Below the pieces are notes generated by a model. It was given only the letters and a program-made list of their open reading frames with translations, was not told the origin of the DNA and did no database searches. A program made the translations under genes and the position numbers. From Aphis gossypii (lineage: Eukaryota; Arthropoda; Insecta; Hemiptera; Aphididae), in NCBI RefSeq assembly GCF_020184175.1, contig NC_065533.1:58504351-58568350 (forward strand): a stretch of 64,000 nt of DNA. Direction: 5' to 3'. Positions 53,740-64,000 of the stretch are shown in pieces (the first letter of the stretch is position 1; each line of letters opens with the position of its first letter).

Positions 53740-55864
53740 ATTTTTAAGAATCATAAATTTAGTAAAATCATTAATAGAATATATGTGGTCTATATATTTA
53801 GTATCATAATATTCCGATGAAGTAGTAGTATCATTATTATCATCAATAATACGTTGCGATTTTATTGAGCTCGTCGAAGCAGAAGCCAATAAACTATTGA
53901 ATGACAAACTTGGAGTTAAAGTATCCACTTCTTCTGTTGATGTGACACTTTCATGGGTTTCATGCAACTTAATTTTTTTTTTATAACAAATTTATCCATT
54001 ATAGGTTTAGAAATATACCGTTAATATTATACAATATATCATTATAACATTAATATAACCATTTAGAAATAATTTAACATAAATATATTTGAAAATTTCT
54101 TTCATTTCTAATTATTCATTTCTTAAGAAATGCTTTCTCAGTTGTTGCATTTATTACTTTATTCTTTGTCTGATTTGCTATACTTTCAGATAATGGAAAT
54201 TGCTTAAATCTAGGGTCTAAAAATGTACAAATTGTCAAAGTATTACTATTTTCCAAATTTGAAAACCGCTTATAAAGTCCATTTATCAGTTCCAAAACCA
54301 CTTGTGTTACATGAGTATCAAAATTTTTACTATACATTTTTTCAGTTACATCTTTTAACCCATTGTATAAAATAATAACCATTGAAGCGCTAATGTAATT
54401 CTCACCACTTACTGTTTTGGTTACCTCTTCAAAGGGCTTTAATACCAAACAAAGCTCTTTACATATTTTCCATTGATCTGGGGAAAGAGTAGGCAGATTT
54501 GTATCGAGTATAGCTAAAGTTGCTTTTATTGCATTTTCCAATTCTATGAAACGGCATAACATATAATAGGTCGAGTTCCATCTTGTAGCTATATCTTGTA
54601 TTATTTTTTTAGGTACTGTTCCGGAATTTTGCTGGTATTTATCCAATTCATGAGATGCATTCGAACTTCTTTTAAAATTACCAACTATTGATTTTACAAT
54701 ACTTATAACATCTGAAATTGTTGATAATTTTAAAGCGTCTTGTACAATAAGATTTATGGAATGTGCAAAACACCCAAAATGCTTTAGACCTAAAATTGTT
54801 ATGGCACCTTTTATATTATAATCATTATCAGATACTACCAACAAAACTTTATCATCTAATTCCCAGTCAGTTATGACCGATTGGATTTTATTACTCAGAT
54901 TCTTACTAGTATGGGATTCTTCAAACGGTACACATTCCAACAAAACAGATATAAATTTGAAATCTGGGTCTAAATAATGAGCAATTATTGCTATGAAGCT
55001 TTGATTATTAATTGACGTCTAACAATCAGTTGTCAAACAAACTGATACAGCATTTTCCTTAATTTGTGATTTCATATCATTTAAACATTTTTCATATGCA
55101 AATGGTAAAGCAGTTTTTGACAAGCTCTGTCTACTTGGAAGACTATATGCAGGGTTAACATCCTAACAAAATCTTTAAACCCCTATCTTCTACCATACTA
55201 AATGGCCTACAATCTATATAAAAAAGTTTTAGTAAACTATCATCCAAATTTGATTTACCAGTTGCAGATATTTTCTTTGGAACATATGTGTGTAAAGATA
55301 GTTGACTTCTTTTTAGTGGTCTAACAATGTCTCTAGTACTTCCTACTTCAGAAGTACTTTCACCAAGTGAAACAATGTTTACATTATTATCCATATAGTG
55401 ACCTGTTGAATCATGCGAGTGTTGAACAGTTTGTGTCTCCTAATGGTTACAAAAATGTATAATATATTTAAATTAAATTATTTAATTTAAAGGGACATAC
55501 ACAGACCAAAGTATTTACCTTTTTCAAATATTTGTTACAAATACTAAAAATACTAAATGAAGCAGTTTAATATTTGTTTTTTTTATTATATACATTAAAG
55601 ACATTTATTTTCAAAAAAACAATCATTAACAATTCTATCTATGTACGTCCCTACTAATTTGAATTATGTTCTTACTTCTTGTTGTGGTCTATTATAGATC
55701 TGCAAATCAACCAAAGGATGTTTCCTCTCCATGTGCTTTTTCAAATTTGACATTGTTGTCTTATGCGAAATTTTGACTTTACAAATCTCACATTTTGCAT
55801 AATGTGGATCAATATATGTAAAAAATCGCCACAGTACACTTAACCTTTTTTTTGATTCACTCAT
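53740..55864 (-). pseudogene. hAT transposase 6 (ZBED1-like), C-terminus missing
   Basis: Exon 1 (55864 to about 55678) encodes a BED finger: LWRFFTYIDPHYAKCEICKV and HMERKHP, ending at a GT donor. Exon 2 starts near 55440 after an AG, and its open piece 55394-55155 includes LLKLFYIDCRPFSMVED. A frameshift near 55165 and a stop at about 55020 (a Trp position in the TTD.WTS motif) follow. The core (54943-54116) is long and open: LLVVSDNDYNIKG, FGCFAHSINLIVQDAL, DIATRWNSTYYML and CTFLDPRFK. The tail (53967-53740) is Ser/Thr-rich. The dimerisation domain is lost where sequence like another transposon end begins (GGACCCAGTG, 53731-53739). Confidence 0.8.
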
Positions 55865-57530
55865 AATTAAAAAAAAGTTGTGAAATTAAACAATATAATA
55901 AAAAAAATAGGTACTCAAGTGTTCAGTAGACAATAAGGCACAGCACACTATTCAATTCAATTGTTGTGTTTTGAACACAAAATTATAAATTATATTTTTA
56001 GTATTAAATAATTGATATTTATATAATGTCTAAAAATAGAATAAAGGAAAGATTTGAATATTTATTTTGGAAATTTAAGAACTAAAAATAAAATAGGGAG
56101 ACTTTCTGTTGTTAAGTATGTGTAATATTTATTACAATATTATATATTTTATGTTTTGAATCTTTATAGTTAATAGTTGTATAATTATTATAGATTTATA
56201 TAGATTAGTACTTATAGTTGTCTGTTACCTATACATAGTACATACTATCTAACTATTCCATTGTAACTAGAATTATTATTATTTTGTATTCATGTCTAGT
56301 GTAACATGTAGCATATAATTGATTACTTCATCTGATGTGCTATATTTGAATTCAATAAAAAAATTATTGCATACCAAAAAATTATAAAAAGGATTCTGAG
56401 GCTCTGTACTGTCGGCCTAGTAATAAATTTTATTATAAATTATAATATATTTAAGATTATCTACTACAGTTATCATTTCTACATGCGAAAGAATAAACCT
56501 AGTGTTGTACCTATATAATATTTAAAATCAATTAATCAACTATTGAATAAAATATTTAAATAAACTATAGATTAGAATCTAAAGTTATTTAACTTTTGAT
56601 ATTGAAAACTATATAGATTTTGATTCTTAGTATATAATACATTTGTATTACTTTTTTATTATTATTTCGCAATGGGTACAATTCAATGAATCACCACAAA
56701 CAATTTCACTACAATATATATATTTTAAAACATTTGTGCGAATGTCGTATTTTTAATACTTTTAAATCGCTTCAAGTAAAATGTTTGAGACTTTTTGTTT
56801 TAAATTTTTAAGTTTTCTGACCGTACATACAATTTTTTATTGACATTTATAACTCCAATAAATTACGTATAAAATATACCTATATCAAAATATTTTTAAA
56901 ATTTTAATGATATTAAAAATACTTATTGAAAATGTATGGTTATTTATTTTTGAGTTTCAAAAAAAAATCGACTTTCTTAAAACTTAGTTTTACATTAATG
57001 TTTTCGTTTTTCCATAATTTCAGGATTAATTTCTAAGAGAATAGAGGCATTTTATTACTCTAAAAGTTATGATACTTTTGAGAAAAAAAAACATATAATT
57101 AAATTATTACACAATATTTATTAATTACTAATCAACACTCTATTCAGAAGTCAAAATATAATATTATATTCTAAATTTGAATTTATAGTTAAATAAATTA
57201 GATGTGTTCTTAAATTAATATTACTTAACATATTATACATGTATTGAAACAAAAAGATACATCTGTCATTCAGTAATAAAATGAGACTATTTTATATTGT
57301 TTAAGATTTAAAATAAATCTTAATTGTGGACCTCAATATTTTTTATCACATAGGTATTTCAATATTTCAGATTAACTACCGTTGCATAAAGCTATTTCTG
57401 AATTTGGTTACGCCATTAGTCACTGGAGTAATTGTAGCTGTAAAGTATAATTATAATATTTTATTATCTATTTGGTGACATGAGTTACTTAAGCATTGAG
57501 GTATAAATGGGGTATAATGTAAAATGAGTG
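55865..57530. other. AT-rich stretch without genes
   Basis: No coding pattern on either strand and no clear terminus. Old repeat-derived sequence is likely. Confidence 0.5.
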
Positions 57531-57606
57531 GTGACCAGTCACCATAAAAAGTCACTGTGACATTGAAGTCGCTGTCACCAAAGTCACCGTGACAATATTT
57601 TGTCAC
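57531..57606. repeat. Cluster of GTCAC/GTGAC words
   Basis: Eight GTCAC or GTGAC pentamers in both orientations in about 76 bases (for example GTGACCAGTCACC and GTCACTGTGAC). Adjacent inverted words can pair. Function unknown. Confidence 0.7.
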
Positions 57607-59340
57607 TTCTTGCCACCTCTAGTAAAGAAACACCGCGACGAGCCGCAAACGTCGGTGGCGGCGATGACGCACACGCGACAAAAGTATAAAGACGACGCAC
57701 GGCAACGGGTCGTAAACGTCGGTAACGACGATGGCGCGCACACACGACGAAAACACCACGACGGGCCGTAAAAGGTTGGTGGCGGCGAAAAAAAATAAAA
57801 TATTTTTGCGTAACAACGACTGACGTCTCATATTTTTAAATCACACGTGTGAACGGGGACGAAAAACAAAACAAAAAAAAGCGGGCAAGTGGGTACCGTT
57901 CTGCTGTACATAAGGGGGTGGGGTTGACCTCGGACTAGGGTAGGTTAAATTTGAATGCAATGATAGGTATCATTGTATACGAAAAACGGTTCTGAACGAA
58001 AATGATTTGTCAGCCTAGGATATAATTTCCAGTGGTTGGTGAAAAAGGTGGTTTATGTTTTAATGGCCTGAATACACCAAAATGTAAGTTCTTTTATAAT
58101 TATTGTAAGCTAAACTTATGAAAAATCTTGTATTAAATTTTCAACTCTTAGCTACCTATACAAACATTTTTATGAATTATACCTACAAAATAATTTGTAA
58201 ATATTCATAATTTTGACGAATTTTTGTCAAAAATTGAACTTCAAATGCTAATAAAAAAAAATTGTGCCTATGTATTCTTATATTTTTTTAATCACTATAA
58301 GAATAACATATGAGGAACTTTGTATAAAATTTTCAAGTATTTTGATAGGGCCAAAAAAATTTTATCGACACGTCAAAAAAAAATTTTTAGAAAAATTGAA
58401 AATGTCAGTTGTCTATAAATAGCTAAAAAAAAGTCAAAATATTTTGAAAATTAAATCACGTAAAGAAAACGCTAATCTTAATAACTGGTAAAATTTTCAA
58501 GTATCTACGACTTAAACTTTTTGAATAATAACAAATATTTAAAATTGTTTGAGGATAAATCGTTATCGTTACGCGATTTCGTAAAAATTTAAAATTCAAA
58601 CGCACATAAAATTTTTCGTATAATGATGTTATGAGTTTTCTCTATAGCTACTTGAAGGAAAACTTATGGAAAACTTAGTGTTATAATTTTAATCCTTAGT
58701 TATGAACACAAAAATTTTATAATTTTTCAACTTCAAAGTTACTTGCAAATTTTCGCGTTTTCGACAGATTTCGTAAAAATTTGAACTATAAACGCTTATA
58801 AAAAAAAATTGTGACTAACGATTTTTAATTTTTTTTAGCTACAATAAAATCAAGTCATAAGGAACCTTGTATTAAATTTTTTATCGACACTTTAAAAATA
58901 ATTTCTCAAAAAAATCGAAAATTTCAGTGGTCTATAAATAACTCAAAAAAGTCAAAATTTTTTGAAAATTTAACTATATACAGATACCACTGACAATAAC
59001 ATTTGGTGGAAAATTCAAGTATTTTCAGTGATTAGTTTTTGAATTACAACCATAAAAAAAATCGATTTGGTCGAAAACTGGTTTTGCGTAAAAATTGCCG
59101 TTTTGGCGTCATTTTTTTTTTGTTTTTCTCGATTTTTTTGAAAACTGTTGGAAAATGTTAACTTTTTACCTCTATAATGCACCAAGGATATTCACTTTTA
59201 CATCGAAAACCACCCCCATAGTTTGAAATTGGAGCATTATTTCGACTAGTTATGCTGTACACAGACACAAAAACAAAAAAAAAAAAAAAACACACACACC
59301 ATTGTAAAATCAATACATTCATCACTTCGTTCAGAATCTA
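57607..59340. repeat. Interspersed repeat, GC-rich head and long A-rich body
   Basis: 57607-57830 is GC-rich with CGACGA and CGTAAACGTCGGT words. 57880-59340 is an A- and T-rich body with loosely repeated segments (TTCGTAAAAATTTGAACTATAAACG-like at about 58210, 58585 and 58765). GGTTCTGAACGAAAATGAT near 57989 and, inverted, GATTCTGAACGAAGTGATG near 59335 may be matching ends of a non-autonomous element. No gene. Confidence 0.5.
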
Positions 59341-59344
59341 AAAA

Positions 59345-59778
59345 AGTTCTACTTGCATTTCTTATTATTAGTATTTGCAATTAGAATTTTAATTTGTACT
59401 GAAACATATCATAAATACAATGAAATAGCATCTCAGTTCCTTAAAAAAATTGTCAATGATTATGGTACCTTATATGGCTTTCACTTAATAACGTACAATA
59501 TCCATAGTTTAATTCATTTACCAATGTTTGTACTTAAGCATGGTAAACTAGACAATTTTAGCTGTTTCCGATATGAAAACTATTCACAAGAACTAAAAAA
59601 ATCAATTATATCTATTAAATACCCATTACAAGAATTATTCAATAGAATAATAGAAAATCAAAAAATAAGTAATAAACTTCCTTATCAATTATTCTTTCAA
59701 ATCCCTTCCTTATGTAATGAAATTATACATAGAATTCCTTCATCACTGCTTAATACTAATAATGTACTATTGATATAA
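59345..59778 (+). pseudogene. CACTA/EnSpm-like transposase, C-terminal fragment
   Basis: An open stretch of about 140 codons: HFLLLVFAIRILICTE, FLKKIVNDYGTLYGFH, TYNIHSLIHLPMFVLKHG and NFSCFRYENYSQELKK. The pattern (His-rich middle, FENY-like block) is that of the C-terminal region of insect CACTA-type transposase-domain proteins. The catalytic part is absent, the left side begins in the A-rich repeat, and the right side ends just before ISL2EU-B. Confidence 0.55.
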
Positions 59779-60288
59779 CAAACTAATAATCGCTCCCTGG
59801 TGGACAAAAATATAACTACCCGATGTGGGACATAATAAAAATAAACGGTCAGCCCGCGCCTCGCAGCCGCTCACTACTTCACTAGTCACTGCTCAGTCAA
59901 TGTCTTAAGTCTTTATTACTCTTTTTACTTATACTAGAGGCGACTTGAACATGGCTCCAGTCAAAAATTTGGTTGGGTGGTTGGGAAATCATCATTAATA
60001 ATATTTATTAATTATTAATACATAATAATTTATAACTACTAATAGCTCAGTCAAACTGATTTTTTATTTAGTAAAATATCAAATTTGTGCAATGAGCGCC
60101 GGATGGTATATTTTAGGCTTTACCCGGTCAAATAAAATTGTCAAATCGCCACATATGCACTAACTTATCTAGTACTACAGACTATAGTCTATGTGAAAAA
60201 ATCATATAGTCTGTGCTAGTATCTGCTAGTCCAGTAGTTGTATTTGTATTTCAGATTTCTGTTTTTTCTTTAAAAAAGTTTAAGTAAA

Positions 60289-61905
60289 ATGGCTGTTTCT
60301 CGCAACGGTAGAATCTATTGTGGTGTGTTTGGTTGTAAAACATTTTACTCAACAAATGAAAACATAAGTTTTCATTTACTTCCCAAAGAAAATGATCCAA
60401 AGGTGCTTTGGATTAATAAAATGGGAAAGGAGGAATTAGTTAACAGGCGGTGTGTATGGGCAAAGAACCTAAGGTTTGGAAAAGAATCTTTGAAAAAGAC
60501 ACAACTTCGTGTGTGTTCACTCCACTTCACTGAAAACGACTTTATGCCTTCAGGTAATATTTTCCAACCAACACCATTTGCTAATTAAGTTAATTTGGTT
60601 GTAACAGTTCTATTAAAAAATATGGTATAGGAGTAAATACTAAACGAAAACGACTTAAGCCTACTGCTATTCCGAGTTTAAATTTGCCAAAGTCTACAGT
60701 TTCACTAGAATCTCCTAAAAAAAGACGCTCTCCCAAGAAAAGAGATTTACCCACATCTACAAATTTAAATTATTCATGTGAAACTTCTACTTCTGTTGAA
60801 ATACAAGAAAAGGTGAATTTGTTCTTGATTTAAAAATATTCAATTAGTAATTTTATTTCAATTTAAATTATAGCCACTTCAATCAACATGTTTAGAAAAC
60901 ACTTCTGATGTTGATGAAGATGATACTGCTGAAACGATCAAACAATTGTATGATCAAATTGATTATAAAAACACAACGACTAATGTGTCCACTCAAGTCA
61001 CTAGTGGTGATTTAATGGTTCCATTTATTTCAATAATTAACTCACCTAAAAATTTATATACTTTGACTGGAATACCTTCATTTGAGTTATTAAATAAGAT
61101 TGAAGAACTGTATCGTTTGCAGTTTCCAGATAAACGTTCTCATAATTTGAGTTATAAAGAAAGAATTGTCATGGTATTTATGAAATTTAAACAAGATTTA
61201 CCTTTTGTAGTATTATCAATATTGTTCAAAAATGTTTCACCTGAATCTTGTAGATTAATTTATACCACTATTATACCGTCACTAGCTATGATTTTAAATA
61301 GTGTCATATATTGGCCATCAAAACAGGAAATTTTATCAAATATACCTTATTGTTTTGAAAAGTTTAGTAACACCAGAGTAATTATAGACTGTACAGAGAT
61401 TGCAACCCAAAAACCCAAATGCTTAACATGCCGTATTAAAACCTATAGCAACTATAAATCAACGTTTACCTTAAAATTCTTAATAGGTATATCACCTGGT
61501 GGACTTATAACATATGTAAGCAAACCATATGGAGGTAGAGCTTCAGACAAAGCAATATTCGAGCAAAGTGGATTGATAGGAATGATGGAAAGATTTGATG
61601 GTATTATGGTAGATAAGGGATTTTTAATTGACGACTTATGTTTAGAAAAACAAATAGAATTAATCCGACCTCCTTTTTTAAAAAACAAAACAACATTTTC
61701 TAAAGCTGAGGCACTTTTAAATAAAGACATAGCTAGTGAACGTGTACATATTGAGAGAGTGAACCAGCGTATTAAGTCATTTAAGATTTTCCAAAATAAA
61801 TTTTCATGGTCTCATAATTATTTAACATATGACATAATGATCATAATTTGTGGAATGTGTAACTTAAGCTCTCCCATTTTTGCAAATGATAAATTTAGTG
61901 TATAA
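60289..61905 (+). CDS. ISL2EU transposase B (THAP finger + DDE_Tnp_4)
   Basis: Exon 1 (60289-60553) is a THAP finger: YCGVFGCKTFYS, FHLLPKEND, CVWAKNL and CSLHFTENDF. A middle exon (about 60608-60811) is basic (KRKRLKP, SPKKRRSPKKRD), possibly a nuclear localisation signal. Exon 3 (about 60872-61905) has the catalytic domain with Asp in VIIDCTEIATQ, Asp in GIMVDKGFLI and Glu in ERVHIERVNQRIKSF. Joining exon 1 to the middle exon leaves a frame mismatch in an A run, so either I misjudge the splice site or there is one indel. The DDE exon itself is intact. Confidence 0.8.
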
Positions 61906-61982
61906 GATTTTAACTAAAAAAGTTCAAAGTGTAAGGATATTTATTTTAAATTTGTATTTCACATATTGTATGTAATAATTTT

Positions 61983-63743
61983 TCAAAAAAAAACAATTTT
62001 TAAAACCTGTAATAATGTTTTACAATAATTAAAATCAAATTCAACATTTATAACTATATAATTATGTTCTAAGCTATTATAAACCACAAAGTCACAACTA
62101 CTTAAGTTTAATAGAACTAAACCTAATTGGACTTGAGCATAATATGCATCTTTTTTATTTAATGTTAAAGACCCATCAGCATTTTTTGAAATAAACTTCA
62201 CTTTTTCAATAACATCTTGTAACCCGACTGTACTACCAAGGTAGGGGCATTTTATTTCAACTAGTTTAGTTGGTTCATTAAAATTATTAATAATTATACC
62301 ATCAGGTGAATAACCTAACCAGGGGTAGTCATAACTAGTAACGAAACCACAAGGAACAATTTTTTGCTTACTATCCCTTGCAAATAACTCTATTGCTACA
62401 CTCTCATATTTTATTCCATGTTTAACAAACTTATTAGAAAAAGTATTAGGCCAAAAATATTTGCTGGCTTTAAGAGCCCACTGTGCATCAGTCTTTTTTG
62501 AAGCTGTGTAGTAAGTAAATAATGAATAACACCTACTACCAGTAATTTTAAATTGTCGTATTTGATGCCAATAAGACTTGTCTATTAAAGATTTTGTTCT
62601 AATATTAATAGGACTATCTTTAAGTTTAATTTTACTATCATAAATGGTTTGACAGCAGTCACCAAGATTCAGAACCCCGTACATATTTAGTGATAGTAAA
62701 ATTGGATGACTATCGAAAACAAATGGCTCTACTAATATGGGATCATTTTTATTTGAAGATATTCCTTCAGGATTACGTCCTACACTGTGCAGAGCTATTG
62801 CAGAATTTGGTGCAGCAGATATAAGAGCAGATCTGAAATTAAAAAAATAAATGTTTATTAAATAAGTAATTCTGAAAATATTAATCAACATAGTGACCTT
62901 AGTTCTGATGGAGAAAATGTCAATGAAACTTTTTCAGTAGACTTCACACAACAAAAATGTTCTATAGAGACTGGTTTGAACTGTTCTAGAGATGGCTCTT
63001 TCAACTTTGACCATTGACATTGTACATCAGTAGAGGATAGAGTATCAATATCATTTAAATTATTTCTATTAGTAAAATAATTTTAGTTAATAATGCAAAT
63101 AATTTATTAATATTATAGCAAAATAAAAATTAAAAACTAAGTAATATAGCAAGTTAGCTCTGCAGCATAAAGCAACTCATAAATGACCAATATATAAAAT
63201 AAATTATTTGTAGGAATAACTAAACATAAATACTATTATGAAGTGGATTAATCTATATTCTATAACCTCACTAAACAATTGTAAGTATACTTAATTATTA
63301 TACTATGAAGTACATATCATGATACCTATTTAAGAATAGCAATACAGCAACAACATGTTTGCATCTTTCAGAAGCACCAGCAGCACAAGAACAGACAAAT
63401 GATTCAATTTTAATTGTTGTTGAATCTACATTCAATGTTCCAGAAATTTCATGAGGTTTATCTCGAATATGAGAACTTTGTATAACTAAAGCTTTTATCA
63501 ATAAACCATTCTTCTATAGTTAATAAATAAACCATAAGCAAGTGTGATTAAGCAAATTTTGCATGTTAAAACAATTTTGAATCATTTACATTTTAGTTGA
63601 CTAATAAAAATTAAATTTACCTGCTGAACTTTACCACATAAAATAATTTGTTTAGCTCTCAAAACTTCTTCACCTTCAACAGCATTTCTTGAGCTTGTGG
63701 TACATTGTACAAAATCAAATATACTTTTTAAAGATAAATACAT
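61983..63743 (-). CDS. ISL2EU companion B: SWIM finger + YqaJ-type nuclease
   Basis: Four likely exons from the ATG at 63743: SLKSIFDFVQCTTSSRN (63743-63622); the SWIM finger FVCSCAAGASERCKHVVAVL (63501-63323); an exon at about 63064-62900 with QCQWSKLKEPS; and the nuclease exon (62833-61983) with YWHQIRQFKITGSRCYSL, WLGYSPDGIII and LVEIKCPYLGS (the Asp and Glu-x-Lys of the PD-(D/E)xK core) and AYYAQVQLGLVLL. No frameshift is needed within exons, so this copy may be intact, unlike copy A. Exon limits are by eye. Function in transposition (end processing or repair) is inference. Confidence 0.75.
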
Positions 63744-63912
63744 TGTAATAGTTCAAAATTTAACGAGAAATAAATAATAATTAAGAAATTACAATGACTA
63801 TGAAATACAAAAATTGCAGTATTGTTAAATCAGAATTCAAAATCGGTGTTATCAAAATAAGTGTCCCACATCGGTTTAGGGGGGAAACCGCCTCCCATAG
63901 TGATAACAGCGC

Positions 63913-64000
63913 TACCAGTGTTATTTTGTTTTCCCAATTTGAAAAAAATATTTTACCATTTTCTAATACATCAATAAATATTCATAATGAAATTAGATAC
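63913..64000. other. Right flank
   Basis: AT-rich sequence outside ISL2EU-B. Nothing recognised. Confidence 0.4.

Larger units (their letters stand above)
59790..63912 (+). mobile_element. ISL2EU transposon B
   Basis: Same architecture as ISL2EU-A but clearly diverged. Ends are approximate: left CGCTCCCTGGTGGACAAA then CCGATGTGGGACA; right, inverted, GGTAGCGCTG then CCGATGTGGGACA. CCGATGTGGGACA is shared by both ends and absent from element A, while the CGCTC/TGGTGGACAA block matches element A. I could not fix the outermost bases or the AT duplication. Confidence 0.78.

Noticed and set aside
57589..57831. Open frames rich in Arg, Thr and His
   Set aside because: They come from repeated CGACGA-type words in a GC-rich block; composition only, no domain pattern.
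1..64000. tRNA, rRNA or unique host genes
   Set aside because: I saw no cloverleaf-like block or rRNA segment, and every recognisable coding stretch belongs to a transposable element; a scan with tRNAscan-SE and a protein search would settle it.

Overview
This window is a graveyard of eukaryotic transposable elements in very AT-rich DNA. I recognise no certain host gene, no rRNA or tRNA, and nothing bacterial. The mix points to an insect genome: Polinton/Maverick, OTU-bearing Helitrons, a FLYWCH-type MULE, many hAT families, a THAP P-element, ISL2EU, a Jockey/CR1-like LINE and solo LTRs. My inference is a sap-sucking hemipteran, most likely an aphid.

Left part (1-11320). A Polinton (copy 1) starts with its terminal repeat at 134. 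It carries decayed capsid genes, a cysteine protease and a small hydrophobic protein on the minus strand, then a packaging ATPase, an uncharacterised intact ORF and a chromodomain integrase on the plus strand, then a convergent protein-primed DNA polymerase B. The polymerase N-terminus is lost at a 5'-truncated LINE (8631-11320).

Middle (11321-29586). A truncated hAT with a solo LTR in its leader precedes a stack of nested insertions. A MULE (16154-29577, 9-bp target duplication) contains Helitron 1 (18076-29478, between A and T). Helitron 1 has a second Polinton in its helicase gene (19384-25034, 6-bp duplication). That Polinton contains the 3' half of Helitron 2 (19770-about 22058). Polinton 2 keeps both termini and the virion genes but has lost its replication, integration and packaging genes. 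Its capsid module is an inverted repeat of the one in copy 1.

Right part (29587-64000). This holds five further hAT gene remnants (ZMYM1-like, an orphan C-terminus, KIAA1586-like, P52rIPK-like and ZBED1-like), a FLYWCH/hAT chimeric ORF, two solo LTRs (36014-36606 and 42880-43707), a LINE 3' fragment, a THAP9/P-element remnant, a Harbinger nuclease fragment and a CACTA-like fragment. There are also two ISL2EU elements (49900-53686 and about 59790-63912), each with a THAP-DDE transposase facing a SWIM-YqaJ nuclease gene. The transposase of ISL2EU-A reads through intact and is the best candidate for a functional protein here. The stretches between are AT-rich with tandem repeats, MITE-like termini and hairpins.
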